A DNA stretch of 64,000 bases, taken from contig NZ_JABMJG010000003.1 of assembly GCF_013376045.1 (NCBI RefSeq), positions 434,001 through 498,000 on the forward strand, written 5' to 3'. The DNA is from Variovorax sp. SG517 (GTDB taxonomy: Bacteria; Pseudomonadota; Gammaproteobacteria; Burkholderiales; Burkholderiaceae_C). This document shows, piece after piece, positions 1 to 8,424 of the stretch. Numbering within the stretch: the first letter of the stretch is position 1; every line of letters begins with the position of its first letter. A program made the position numbers and the translations under genes. The notes below the pieces were generated by a model, which made no database searches, had not been told where the DNA came from, and worked only from the letters and a program-made list of their open reading frames with translations.

Positions 1-1304
1 GCTGCGATTTCGCGCGCGAGAACCTGCGCGAGCCCGTGGGCCTGAAGGTGCGGCGCGCCGACCGTGTGGGCGACAGGATCTTCGTGGACGGCAACAGCGC
101 GGCGGCGCTGGGCTGCGTGTACGGCGGCGCGACCGTGGCGGCGTGGTATCCGATCACGCCGTCGTCGTCGGTGGCCGAGGCCTTCCAGAAGTACTGCACC
201 AAGTTCCGCGTCGATCAGTCCACCGGCCAGCACCGCTTTGCCATCGTGCAGGCGGAGGACGAACTCGCATCGATCGGCGTGGTGGTCGGCGCCGGATGGA
301 ACGGCGCGCGGGCCTTCACCGCGACCTCGGGGCCGGGCATCTCGCTGATGACGGAGTTCATCGGGCTGGCTTACTTCGCGGAGATTCCGGTCACGCTCAT
401 CAACGTGCAGCGCGGCGGCCCTTCGACCGGCATGCCCACGCGCACGCAGCAGGCCGACATTCTTTGCTGCGCCTATGCATCGCACGGCGACACCAAGCAC
501 GTGCTGCTGTTCCCTGAAGACCCGCACGAGTGCTTCGAGCACGCGGCAGCGGCGCTGGACCTGGCCGACCGGCTGCAGACGCCGGTGTTCGTGATGACCG
601 ACCTCGACATCGGCATGAACCAGCGCCTGTGCAAGCCCTTCGAGTGGGACGACAGCAAGGTGTACGACCGCGGCAAGGTCATGACCGCCGAGGAGCTGGA
701 GGCGGGCCGCGACTTCGGCCGCTACAAGGACGTGGACGGCGACGGCATCCCGTGGCGCACGCTGCCCGGCACGCATCCCACCAAGGGAAGCTACTTCACG
801 CGCGGCACCACGCGCGATGCCTATGCGCGCTACTCGGAGCGCGGGCCGGACTACATCTACAACATGGAGCGGCTGCTGAAGAAGTTCGCGACCGCGGCCA
901 CGCTGGTGCCGCAGCCCGTGCTGCGGCCCGCTGCACGGAAGACCGACCTGGGCGTGATCTATTTCGGCTCCACCAGCCCGTCGATGCACGAGGCGCTGCA
1001 GGAGCTGGAAGAGCACGGCATCCATCTCGACGCCATGCGGCTGCGGGCCTTTCCGTTGCCCGAGAGCGTGGTGCAGTTCCTGGCCGAGCATGAGCGCGTG
1101 TTCGTGGTCGAGCAGAACCGCGACGCGCAGATGCGCAGCCTGCTGGTCAACGAACTGGATGCCGATCCCGCCAAGCTGGTGCGCGTGCTGCACTTCGACG
1201 GCACGCCCATCACCGCGCGCTTCATCGTGCAGGCGATAGAGGCGCACGTCGGCAAGGCGAACGCGCAAGGTGCCGCCATCACCGGCGCGAAGGAGCCCGC
1301 ATGA
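1..1304 (+). CDS. 2-oxoacid:acceptor oxidoreductase, alpha subunit (5' end outside window)
   Basis: Partial gene: the reading frame is open from the first bases of the window, so the true start lies upstream and the GTG at 36 is internal. The visible 430 or so residues hold the pyruvate/2-oxoglutarate:ferredoxin oxidoreductase core, with the family segment GNSAAALGCVYGGATV near the start and YPITPSSSVAEAF after it. In this family alpha and beta form the thiamine-diphosphate enzyme that decarboxylates a 2-oxoacid to the acyl-CoA and passes electrons to ferredoxin. The upstream part may carry a fused gamma domain, as in many bacterial homologues, but it is not visible. The stop codon overlaps the ATG of the beta gene (ATGA at 1301-1304), which indicates translational coupling. 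The exact substrate cannot be told from the sequence. Confidence 0.88.
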   Translation, partial: CDFARENLREPVGLKVRRADRVGDRIFVDGNSAAALGCVYGGATVAAWYPITPSSSVAEAFQKYCTKFRVDQSTGQHRFAIVQAEDELASIGVVVGAGWNGARAFTATSGPGISLMTEFIGLAYFAEIPVTLINVQRGGPSTGMPTRTQQADILCCAYASHGDTKHVLLFPEDPHECFEHAAAALDLADRLQTPVFVMTDLDIGMNQRLCKPFEWDDSKVYDRGKVMTAEELEAGRDFGRYKDVDGDGIPWRTLPGTHPTKGSYFTRGTTRDAYARYSERGPDYIYNMERLLKKFATAATLVPQPVLRPAARKTDLGVIYFGSTSPSMHEALQELEEHGIHLDAMRLRAFPLPESVVQFLAEHERVFVVEQNRDAQMRSLLVNELDADPAKLVRVLHFDGTPITARFIVQAIEAHVGKANAQGAAITGAKEPA

Positions 1305-2356
1305 CCTACCTCGCCAAGCCGAAGCTCCGGCATCCGACGCTGGCCACCAACAAGGTCGGCTACACGCGGCGTGACTACGAAGGAAAGATCTCCACGCTGT
1401 GCGCGGGCTGCGGGCACGACTCCATCTCGGCCTCGATCATCGAGGCCTGCTGGGAACTCGACATCGAGCCGCATCGCGTCGCCAAGCTCTCGGGCATCGG
1501 CTGCAGCTCGAAGACGCCGGACTACTTCCTCGGCGCATCGCACGGCTTCAACACCGTGCACGGCCGCATGCCGAGCGTGCTGACCGGCGCCAACCTCGCC
1601 AACCGCGACCTGCTGTACCTGGGCGTCTCGGGTGACGGCGACTCGGCCTCCATCGGCCTGGGCCAGTTCGCGCACGCCATGCGGCGCGGCGTGCGCATGG
1701 CCTACATCGTGGAGAACAACGGCGTCTACGGCCTCACCAAGGGCCAGTTCTCGGCCACGGCCGACCAGGGCTCCAAGAGCAAGAAGGGCGTGGTCAACAC
1801 CGACAGCCCGGTGGACCTGGTGGCCATGGCGCTGCAGCTCGGCGCGAGCTACGTGGGCCGGGGCTTCTCGGGCAACAAGGCGCAGCTGGTGCCGCTCATC
1901 AAGGGCGCGATCAGCCATGGCGGTTCCGCCTTCATCGACGTCATCAGCCCCTGCGTGGCCTTCAACAACCATCCGGGCAGCACCAAGAGCTACGACTACA
2001 TCCGCGAGCACAACGAGGCGGTCAGCCGCATCGACTTCATCAGCGGGCGGGAGGAGATCGCCGTGGACATGGAGCCCGGCGAAGTGATGGACGTGCGCCA
2101 GCACGACGGCACGCTGCTGCGCCTGCGCAGCCTGCACCCCGACTACGACCCGGGCGACCGCTTCGCCGCCATGGCCTACATGCAGCGGCACCAGGAGATG
2201 GGCGAGGTGGTCACGGGGCTGCTGTACGTCGACCCGCTGGCCACCGACCTTCATACGGCACTCAACACCTGCGACCGGCCGCTCAACGCACTGGGGCCGG
2301 AACAGCTGTGCCCCGGCGCCCAGGCGCTGGAGCGGCTCAACGCCTCCTTGCGCTGA
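1301..2356 (+). CDS. 2-oxoacid:ferredoxin oxidoreductase, beta subunit
   Basis: 351 residues, the thiamine-diphosphate-binding partner of the preceding gene. Family marks are CAGCGHDS (Cys34 and Cys37), GIGCSSKTPDYF at about 66-77, and the TPP/Mg signature GDGDSASIG at 111-119 followed by ENNGVYGLTKGQ at 138-149. It decarboxylates a 2-oxoacid to an acyl-CoA with ferredoxin as acceptor, in the cytoplasm. The ATG overlaps the alpha stop codon (ATGA), so the two subunits are made together. Pyruvate, 2-oxoglutarate and branched-chain 2-oxoacids are all possible substrates. I see no ferredoxin gene next to it in the window. Confidence 0.9.
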   Translation: MTYLAKPKLRHPTLATNKVGYTRRDYEGKISTLCAGCGHDSISASIIEACWELDIEPHRVAKLSGIGCSSKTPDYFLGASHGFNTVHGRMPSVLTGANLANRDLLYLGVSGDGDSASIGLGQFAHAMRRGVRMAYIVENNGVYGLTKGQFSATADQGSKSKKGVVNTDSPVDLVAMALQLGASYVGRGFSGNKAQLVPLIKGAISHGGSAFIDVISPCVAFNNHPGSTKSYDYIREHNEAVSRIDFISGREEIAVDMEPGEVMDVRQHDGTLLRLRSLHPDYDPGDRFAAMAYMQRHQEMGEVVTGLLYVDPLATDLHTALNTCDRPLNALGPEQLCPGAQALERLNASLR

Positions 2357-2403
2357 GCAACGGCGGCGGCACCATTCAGGGTTCGACTCACGGAGGGCGC
2401 ATC

Positions 2404-2841
2404 ATGTCCGAGCGCACCGTTTTCCAATCGATTTCGCGCACGCACGTGCTCAGCCTGGCACCGCAGGCCAGCGTGCGCGACGCAGCCTGCGCGATGACGC
2501 GCGCCAACTGCGGCAGCGTGCTCGTCATGGAACTGCCCGACACGCTGCTGGGCATATTGACCGAGCGCGACCTCATGACCCGCGTGCTCGCCAAGGGACT
2601 CGATCCCGACGCGACGCCGGTGCGCGAGGTGATGACGCCCAACCCGATCTGCGTGCCGCCCGAGACGCTGGTGTCCGACGCGGTGGTGCTGATGCTCGAG
2701 CGCGGCTTCCGGCATCTGCCGTTGGTGTCGGGCGCGAAGGTGCTCGGCGTGTTCTCGGTGCGCGATGCGCTGCCGAGGGAGATCGGCGCGGCGGTGAGCC
2801 TGAGCGAGTTCAGGGAGCAGGTGAACGACGCGCTGGGGTGA
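2404..2841 (+). CDS. tandem CBS-domain protein
   Basis: 145 residues, almost entirely two CBS domains (about 12-65 and 77-128). Each carries the typical GxLTERDLMTRVL or GVFSVRDALPR end, and VREVMTPNPICV marks the second. Small stand-alone CBS pairs bind adenine nucleotides and act as energy or redox sensors on partner proteins. I chose the ATG at 2404 because a GGAG motif sits about seven bases upstream, although the frame is open further upstream. The gene lies 47 bp behind the oxidoreductase beta gene on the same strand, so it may be co-transcribed and modulate that enzyme (inference). No DNA-binding or transport domain is attached. Confidence 0.85.
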   Translation: MSERTVFQSISRTHVLSLAPQASVRDAACAMTRANCGSVLVMELPDTLLGILTERDLMTRVLAKGLDPDATPVREVMTPNPICVPPETLVSDAVVLMLERGFRHLPLVSGAKVLGVFSVRDALPREIGAAVSLSEFREQVNDALG

Positions 2842-2863
2842 AGTAGGGGGCGGCGCAGCCCTT

Positions 2864-3571
2864 TCAGGGAATCACGTAGTCGGGATACTGCTTGCAGATC
2901 TCGTTGACGGCGCTGAGCGTTCCCGACAGGTGCTTGCGCAACGCGGCCTGGGCTGCGTCCGGGTCCTTCGCCTCGATGGCGCGCACGATGGCGCGGTGGT
3001 CGCGCAGGATCGCCTCGGTCTTGCCGGCGGTCGGCAGGTGCAGGCGGCGAAGGCGGTCGACGTGGCCAGAGACGCGGCCCACCAGATCCCACAGGCCCAG
3101 CACGCCGCCGGCCTCGTACATCAGCCGGTGGAACGCGCGGTCCGCGTTGACGAAGTCGCCATAGCGCTGCGAGTTCGCGAGCGCGGCCTGCTGGGCGATG
3201 ACGCCCTTGAGCTGCTCAACCAGGCCCGGTGTTTCGTCGAGGGCCAGCTGGTGCACCAGCTCCAGCTCGATGGAGCGCCGCAGGAAGTGCGCCTCGCGTG
3301 CGGCCGCGATGTCGATGCGGCTCACCAGCGTCGCGTGCTGCGGGAACACGTCCACCAGGCCTTCCTCGTTGAGCCTCAGCAGTGCCTCGCGCACGGGGGT
3401 CTGGCTCACGCCGAAGCGGTCGGCCAGCTCCTGCCGCTGCAGCACGGTGCCGGGAACGAGTTCGAGCGCGAGGATGGCTTCGCGCAGGTTCTCAAGCACC
3501 TGTGGCGCGGCGAGGCGGGTGCGGTCAAGTCGGATCTTCGGGGAGGCGCTCATCGCCGGCGATTGTGTCAT
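2864..3571 (-). CDS. GntR-family (FCD/FadR subgroup) transcriptional regulator
   Basis: 235 residues. An N-terminal winged helix-turn-helix (about 20-85, with LADRFGVSQTPVREALLRL as recognition region) is followed by an all-helical FCD ligand-binding domain (about 90-220) that has the usual Asp/His metal-site spacing. FCD regulators usually bind sugar acids or other organic acids. The gene is divergent from the dehydratase operon, and the 96-bp gap holds a palindrome inside the operon promoter, so it is very likely the operon's repressor, induced by a pathway intermediate (inference). The start could also be the second Met (3553). In that case a TATATT box on the minus strand at 3583-3588 would give a short leader. 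Confidence 0.9.
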   Translation of the reverse strand: MTQSPAMSASPKIRLDRTRLAAPQVLENLREAILALELVPGTVLQRQELADRFGVSQTPVREALLRLNEEGLVDVFPQHATLVSRIDIAAAREAHFLRRSIELELVHQLALDETPGLVEQLKGVIAQQAALANSQRYGDFVNADRAFHRLMYEAGGVLGLWDLVGRVSGHVDRLRRLHLPTAGKTEAILRDHRAIVRAIEAKDPDAAQAALRKHLSGTLSAVNEICKQYPDYVIP

Positions 3572-3599
3572 TGACGCACTAATATACTAGTGTTTTAAT
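3571..3599 (+). promoter_or_regulatory. sigma-70 promoter of the sugar-acid operon
   Basis: TTGACG at 3571-3576, a 17-bp spacer and TTTAAT at 3594-3599 fit the sigma-70 consensus (5/6 matches in each box). The spacer is filled by the palindrome of the next entry. The first base of the -35 box is also the first base of the divergent regulator's ATG. Confidence 0.6.
3577..3592. promoter_or_regulatory. palindromic operator for the GntR/FCD regulator
   Basis: CACTAATATACTAGTG is a 16-bp inverted repeat with 14 of 16 positions symmetric (half-sites CACTA and TAGTG). This matches the general shape of FadR/FCD operators, which are short palindromes around a TATA-like centre. It lies wholly between the -35 and -10 boxes, so a bound dimer would exclude RNA polymerase. 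It also covers the probable promoter of the regulator itself, suggesting autoregulation. Confidence 0.65.
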
Positions 3600-3667
3600 T
3601 CGACGAAAGACGCCGGCAAGGCCTGGCGAGGCCGCACTTTCCACGCAGCGGCCATGGAGACAACCCC

Positions 3668-5398
3668 TTGACGAAACGCCCCTACGAATCCCTTCGCAGC
3701 GCCCGCTGGTTCGCGCCCGACGACTTCCGCTCCTTCGGCCATCGCTCGCGCGTGCTGCAGATGGGCTACAGCTACGCCGACTGGATGGGCAAGCCCGTCA
3801 TCGCCATCGTCAACACCTGGAGCGACGCCAACCAGTGCCACTCGCATTTCAAACAGCGCGTGGAAGACGTCAAGCGCGGCGTGCTGCAGGCGGGCGGCTT
3901 TCCGCTCGAGCTGCCGGCGATCTCGCTTTCCGAGAGCATGGTCAAGCCCACCACCATGCTCTATCGCAACTTCCTCGCGATGGAGACGGAAGAGCTGCTG
4001 CGCAGCCACCCCATCGACGGCGCCGTGCTGATGGGCGGCTGCGACAAGACCACGCCCGGCCTCACGATGGGCGCGCTCAGCATGGGCATTCCCTTCATCT
4101 ACCTGCCGGCCGGCCCCATGCTGCGCGGCAACTGGAAGGGCAAGGTGCTGGGCTCCGGCTCCGACGCCTTCAAGTACTGGGACGAGCGCCGCGCCGGCCG
4201 CCTGGGCGAACAGGCATGGGCCGAGATGGAGGCCGGCATCGCCCGCAGCCACGGCACCTGCATGACCATGGGCACGGCCGCCACCATGATGGGCATCGCC
4301 GAGGCTGTGGGACTGACACTGCCCGGCGCGTCGAGCATTCCCGCGGCGGATGCCAACCACATCCGCATGAGCGCCGACTGCGGCCGCCGCATCGTCGATA
4401 TGGTGTGGGAAGACCTTACGCCCGCGAAGATGCTCACGCGCGCCAACTTCGAGAACGGCATCGCCTGCGCGATGGCCATGGGCTGCAGCACCAACGCCGT
4501 CATCCACCTGATCGCGATGTCGCGCCGCGCCGGTCACGCCGTGAGCCTCGAGGACTTCGACGCCTTCAGCCGCCGCGTGCCCGTCATCGCCAACATCCGG
4601 CCCAGCGGCGATGCCTACCTGATGGAAGACTTCTTCTACGCGGGTGGGCTGCCGGCGATGCTGGAGCGCATCCGCGGCCACCTGCGCACGGAGGCGCTCA
4701 CCGTCAACGGCCGCAGCATCGGAGAGAACATCGAAGGCGCCGAGGTGTACGACGACGACGTGATCCGGCCGCTGACCAACCCCATCTACGCCGAAGGCGC
4801 GCTGGCCGTGCTGCGCGGCAACCTTGCGCCCGACGGCGTGGTCATCAAGCCCAGCGCCTGCGCGCCGCATCTGCTGAAGCACACGGGCCGTGCGCTGGTC
4901 TTCGACGACTACCCGTCGCTCAAGAAGGCCGTGGAAGACCCGGAACTCGACGTGACCGGCGACGACATCCTGGTGCTGCGCAATGCCGGTCCGCGTGGCG
5001 CCGGCATGCCCGAGTGGGGCATGCTGCCCATCCCCACCAAGCTGCTGAAGCAGGGCGTGAAGGACATGCTGCGCCTGTCCGACGCACGCATGAGCGGCAC
5101 CAGCTACGGCGGCTGCCTGCTGCATTGCTCGCCAGAGGCCGCTGTCGGCGGGCCGCTCGCGCTCGTGCAAACCGGCGACCGCATCACGGTGGATGTGCCC
5201 GCGCGCCGCATCCACCTGGAGATCGACGACGAGGAGCTCGCGCGCCGCAAGGCCGCGTGGACTCCGCCGCCGCCGCGCTACGAACGCGGCTACGGCTGGA
5301 TGTTCGGCCGCCACATCCGCCAGGCCGACGAGGGCTGCGACTTCGACTTCCTCGAAACCAGCTTCGGCAAGCCGGTGCCCGAGCCGGACATCTTCTGA
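3668..5398 (+). CDS. IlvD/Edd-family sugar-acid dehydratase (L-arabinonate dehydratase type)
   Basis: 576 residues, a full-length IlvD/Edd dehydratase. It should remove water from an aldonate to give a 2-keto-3-deoxy acid. Cys57 (in DANQCHSH), Cys125 (MGGCDKTTPG) and Cys198 (SHGTCMTMG) occupy the three iron-sulfur ligand positions, as in the [2Fe-2S] pentonate dehydratases. The serine of MSGTSYGG near residue 480 is the family's catalytic base. Length and motif wording are closer to L-arabinonate and related pentonate dehydratases than to IlvD of branched-chain synthesis. It is the first gene of an operon with an RraA-like aldolase, a Bug receptor and a lactonase, which fits a pentose or sugar-acid route. 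The exact sugar acid is not certain. Confidence 0.85.
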   Translation: MTKRPYESLRSARWFAPDDFRSFGHRSRVLQMGYSYADWMGKPVIAIVNTWSDANQCHSHFKQRVEDVKRGVLQAGGFPLELPAISLSESMVKPTTMLYRNFLAMETEELLRSHPIDGAVLMGGCDKTTPGLTMGALSMGIPFIYLPAGPMLRGNWKGKVLGSGSDAFKYWDERRAGRLGEQAWAEMEAGIARSHGTCMTMGTAATMMGIAEAVGLTLPGASSIPAADANHIRMSADCGRRIVDMVWEDLTPAKMLTRANFENGIACAMAMGCSTNAVIHLIAMSRRAGHAVSLEDFDAFSRRVPVIANIRPSGDAYLMEDFFYAGGLPAMLERIRGHLRTEALTVNGRSIGENIEGAEVYDDDVIRPLTNPIYAEGALAVLRGNLAPDGVVIKPSACAPHLLKHTGRALVFDDYPSLKKAVEDPELDVTGDDILVLRNAGPRGAGMPEWGMLPIPTKLLKQGVKDMLRLSDARMSGTSYGGCLLHCSPEAAVGGPLALVQTGDRITVDVPARRIHLEIDDEELARRKAAWTPPPPRYERGYGWMFGRHIRQADEGCDFDFLETSFGKPVPEPDIF

Positions 5399-5441
5399 CC
5401 GCCATCCGATTCCACCCACTTCCAGACAACGGAGACCCCAC

Positions 5442-6152
5442 GTGAATCCCGCCACCCGCGAGCAGCTCATGAAGGTGAGCACCGCCACCCTGTGCACGGC
5501 CCTGTTCAAGCGCGGCCTGCGCCACCAGTTCATCCAGGACGTGCGCCCGCTCGATGCCGGCCTGCCCAACATGGTCGGCGAGGCTTTCACGCTGCGCTAC
5601 ATGCCGGCGCGCGAAGACCTGAACCCGATCGGCGTCTTCCTCGACCGCGACCATCCGCAGCGCAAGGCCGTGGAGCAGTGCCCCGAGGGTGCGGTGCTCG
5701 TCATCGACAGCCGCAAAGATGCGCGCGCCGCATCGGCCGGCGGCATCCTCGTCACGCGGCTCATGAAGCGCGGCGTGGCCGGCGTGGTCACCGACGGCGG
5801 CTTCCGCGACAGTCCCGACATTGCGAAGCTCGGCTTTCCCGCCTACCACCAGCGCCCCAGCGCACCTACCAACCTCACGCTGCACCAGGCCATCGACATC
5901 AATGTGCCCATCGGCTGCGGCGATGCACCGGTATTCCCCGGCGACGTGATGGTGGGCGACGCGGAAGGCGTCGTCGTCATCCCGGCCCACATGGCCGACG
6001 AGATCGCCGCCGAGGCCACCGAGATGACCGCCTTCGAGGACTTCGTGCAGGAGAAGGTGCTCGAAGGCCGCTCCATCCTGGGCCTCTATCCGCCCACCGA
6101 CGAACAGAGCCGCACCGACTTCGCGGCATGGCGCCAGGCCAGGGGCCGCTGA
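5442..6152 (+). CDS. RraA-like 4-hydroxy-2-oxoacid aldolase family protein
   Basis: 236 residues from a GTG at 5442, preceded by GGAG (5431-5434) at good spacing; an ATG at 5469 is the alternative. It has the RraA/HMG-aldolase fold marks: TDGGFRDSPDI (the Arg-Asp pair that binds substrate and metal), a run of small residues before it, and GDVMVGDAEGVVVIP at about 165-180. The family name comes from the RNase E inhibitor RraA, but homologues in catabolic operons are class II pyruvate aldolases. Here it lies directly behind a sugar-acid dehydratase. The natural inference is cleavage of a 2-keto-3-deoxy (or further oxidised) acid, not RNase regulation. Confidence 0.8.
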   Translation: MNPATREQLMKVSTATLCTALFKRGLRHQFIQDVRPLDAGLPNMVGEAFTLRYMPAREDLNPIGVFLDRDHPQRKAVEQCPEGAVLVIDSRKDARAASAGGILVTRLMKRGVAGVVTDGGFRDSPDIAKLGFPAYHQRPSAPTNLTLHQAIDINVPIGCGDAPVFPGDVMVGDAEGVVVIPAHMADEIAAEATEMTAFEDFVQEKVLEGRSILGLYPPTDEQSRTDFAAWRQARGR

Positions 6153-6190
6153 GCCGGCCCGCCGATCACAGAACACAAAGGAGACAAGAC

Positions 6191-7186
6191 ATGCGTTCCA
6201 TCCGCCTCGCTGCGGCGTTCCTCCCTGCGGCGCTGCTTTCGGCTGCGCTCGTTCCTCTGGCCGCATCGGCCCAGGCAACCGATTGGCCCGCCGCCAAGCC
6301 CATCGTGTACGTGGTGCCGTTCACACCCGGCGGCTCCACCGACATCGTGGGCCGCACGCTGGCCCAGAAGCTGGGCGAGAGCCTCAAGCAGTCGGTGGTG
6401 GTCGACAACAAGCCCGGCCAGGCCGGCGGCATCGGTGCCGCCTACGTGGCGAAGGCGCCGCCCGACGGCTACACGCTCTTCGGCGGAACCATCAGCACGC
6501 ACGCCATCAATGCCAGCCTCTACAAGAAGCTGGCCTACGACCCGATGAAGGACTTCGAGCCCGTCTCGCTGGTTGCGCGACTGCCCAACGTGCTCATCGT
6601 CAACAGCCAGCTCGGCGTGAACTCCGTGGCCGAGCTCGTGGCGCTGCTGAAGAAGGACGAGAGCAAGCGCACCTTCGCTTCCTCGGGCGCCGGCACCTCG
6701 ACGCACCTGGCCGGCGAGATGTTCGCCGACCTCGTCGGCGTGAAGCTCACCCACGTGCCGTACAAGGGCACGCCTCCGGCGCTGACCGACGTGGCCGCGG
6801 GGCAGGTGCCTTTCATGTTCGACCAGGTGACCGCTGCGCTGCCGCTGGTCAAGAGCGGAAAGCTCAAGCTGCTGGCAGTGACCACCGCGAAGCGCATCGC
6901 GCTGGTGCCCGACCTGCCGACCATGATCGAATCGGGTATTCCCGGCTTCGAGATGTCGTCGTGGCAAGCGGTATATGCCCCCAAGGGCACGCCCAAGCCC
7001 ATCGTGCAGCGCCTCAACGCCGAGATCGTGAAGGCCCTGCACCAGCCCGACGTGCAGGCCAAGCTCTCGGGCCAGCTCGCGATGGAACTCGTGGGCAGCA
7101 CGCCCGAAGAACTGCGCGACCACATGGCCAGGGAGATCCCGCGCTGGGCCGAGCTGGTGAAGAAGTCCGGTGCCGTCGCCGACTGA
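6191..7186 (+). CDS. Bug/TctC-family periplasmic solute receptor
   Basis: 331 residues with a Sec signal peptide (about 1-27, cleaved near ASAQA). The body is a Bug receptor: PIVYVVPFTPGGSTDIVGRTLA at the front, NKPGQAGGIGAAYVAK, and SSGAGTSTHLAGEMF around the ligand loop. Bug proteins bind carboxylates or other small acids in the periplasm, sometimes for TctAB permeases and sometimes as sensors. No TctA/TctB genes are nearby, which is usual for the many orphan Bug genes of Variovorax and Bordetella relatives. Its place in the operon suggests that it binds the sugar acid or lactone degraded by the neighbouring enzymes. The ATG at 6191 follows an AAAGGAGAC ribosome site. Confidence 0.88.
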   Translation: MRSIRLAAAFLPAALLSAALVPLAASAQATDWPAAKPIVYVVPFTPGGSTDIVGRTLAQKLGESLKQSVVVDNKPGQAGGIGAAYVAKAPPDGYTLFGGTISTHAINASLYKKLAYDPMKDFEPVSLVARLPNVLIVNSQLGVNSVAELVALLKKDESKRTFASSGAGTSTHLAGEMFADLVGVKLTHVPYKGTPPALTDVAAGQVPFMFDQVTAALPLVKSGKLKLLAVTTAKRIALVPDLPTMIESGIPGFEMSSWQAVYAPKGTPKPIVQRLNAEIVKALHQPDVQAKLSGQLAMELVGSTPEELRDHMAREIPRWAELVKKSGAVAD

Positions 7187-7187
7187 A

Positions 7188-7239
7188 CGATCAGGAACAA
7201 CGGCCAGGAACAACGGCCAGGAACAACGGCCAGGAGCAA
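7188..7239 (+). repeat. four tandem copies of a 13-bp unit
   Basis: Four head-to-tail 13-bp units follow CGGCCAGGAACAA: one variant copy (CGATCAGGAACAA), two exact copies and one with a single change (CGGCCAGGAGCAA). They lie between the Bug receptor stop and the lactonase start, just ahead of the lactonase ribosome site. Such arrays vary by slippage and could alter spacing or translation of the downstream gene. Confidence 0.9.
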
Positions 7240-7265
7240 CCGACAAGAATCCAAGGAGACAACCG

Positions 7266-8384
7266 ATGCAGAACAAGACGAACGACGACCGCCGCCGATT
7301 CCTCAAGACAGCCGTGGGCACAGCCGCGGGTGTCGGCACCGCAGCCTTCGGCACGCTCGCAGGCGCCCAGGCCTTCGACTTCAAGCCCAGCCAGCGCTAT
7401 CCCGACCCGGCGGTGCTGATCCTCGACCCGAGCTTCACCAAGTACAGGCTCTACAGCAGCACACTGGAGCAGCTGGGCTCCGGCATGCGCTGGGCCGAGG
7501 GGCCGGTGTACTTTCCCGAGCACGGCTATCTGCTGCTGAGCGACATTCCCAACAACCGGCTCATGAAGTACGACGAGAAGACCGGCAAGTTCGGCGTGCA
7601 CAAGACCGGCGTCAACTACGCCAACGGCAACACCCGCGACCGCCAGGGCCGCCTCGTCACCTGCGAGCACTCGGTGACGCGGCGCGTGGTGCGCACCGAG
7701 AAGGACGGCCGCATGACCGTGCTGGCCGACAGCTACCAGGGCAAGCGCCTCAACGCGCCGAACGACGTCGTCGTGAAATCGGACGACACCGTCTGGTTCA
7801 CCGACCCCATCTTCGGCATCAACGGCGAATGGGAGGGAAGCAGGGCCGCGCCGGAGCAGGCCACGACCAACGTGTATCGCATCGCCACCGACGGCAAGCT
7901 CACGGCGGTGATCACCGATCTCGTCAATCCGAACGGCATCGCCTTCTCGCCCGACGAGAAGAAGCTCTACGTGGTCGAGTGGAAGGGAACGCCCAACCGC
8001 AGCATCTGGAGCTACGACGTGTCACCGGACGGCACGAGCGTCTCCAACAAGACCAAGCTCATCGACGCCGACGGCCCCGGCTCGCTCGACGGCTTCCGCG
8101 TCGACCGCGACGGCAACCTCTGGTGCGGCTGGGGTCACTCCGGCGCCATCGCTTCGGAGCCCACCGACGTCGGCGGCGGCATGAAGGCCTACCTGCCCAC
8201 CGGCAAGTCGGAGGAAATGGATGGCGTGAAGGTCTTCAACCCGCAGGGCAAGCCCATCGGCTTCATCCGCCTGCCCGAGCGCTGCGCGAACCTGGAGTTC
8301 GGCGGGCCGAAGCGCAACCGGCTCTACATGGCGAGCAGCCATTCGCTGTATGCGCTTTATGTGGAGGCGCACGGGGCGGTCTGA
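7266..8384 (+). CDS. Tat-exported SMP-30/gluconolactonase-family lactonase
   Basis: 372 residues. The N-terminus has a twin-arginine signal (DRRRFLK at 8-14, then an Ala/Gly-rich hydrophobic stretch), so the protein is probably exported folded. The remainder is a six-bladed SMP-30 propeller with metal-site motifs: WAEGPVYFPEHGYLLLSDI (metal Glu), LNAPNDVVV (Asn) and SLDGFRVDRDGNLW (Asp). The family hydrolyses sugar lactones to aldonates. With the dehydratase and aldolase it completes a lactone to aldonate to 2-keto-3-deoxyacid route, with the lactone opened in the periplasm (inference). The ATG at 7266 is chosen because AAGGAGAC sits just upstream and the Tat motif starts right after it. Confidence 0.87.
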   Translation: MQNKTNDDRRRFLKTAVGTAAGVGTAAFGTLAGAQAFDFKPSQRYPDPAVLILDPSFTKYRLYSSTLEQLGSGMRWAEGPVYFPEHGYLLLSDIPNNRLMKYDEKTGKFGVHKTGVNYANGNTRDRQGRLVTCEHSVTRRVVRTEKDGRMTVLADSYQGKRLNAPNDVVVKSDDTVWFTDPIFGINGEWEGSRAAPEQATTNVYRIATDGKLTAVITDLVNPNGIAFSPDEKKLYVVEWKGTPNRSIWSYDVSPDGTSVSNKTKLIDADGPGSLDGFRVDRDGNLWCGWGHSGAIASEPTDVGGGMKAYLPTGKSEEMDGVKVFNPQGKPIGFIRLPERCANLEFGGPKRNRLYMASSHSLYALYVEAHGAV

Positions 8385-8424
8385 CCTGGGCGCGCGCCGG
8401 TGCCGGTGGCCGGCTGCCTTCGTC

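Noticed and set aside
3587..5590. A minus-strand open frame of 667 codons opposite the dehydratase
   Set aside because: Composition is His/Gly/Ala/Arg-rich and featureless, while the plus strand encodes a complete IlvD/Edd enzyme.
5442..6152. RraA as RNase E inhibitor
   Set aside because: The gene lies in a catabolic operon and keeps the Arg-Asp pair of the pyruvate aldolase subgroup; RNase regulation has no support here.
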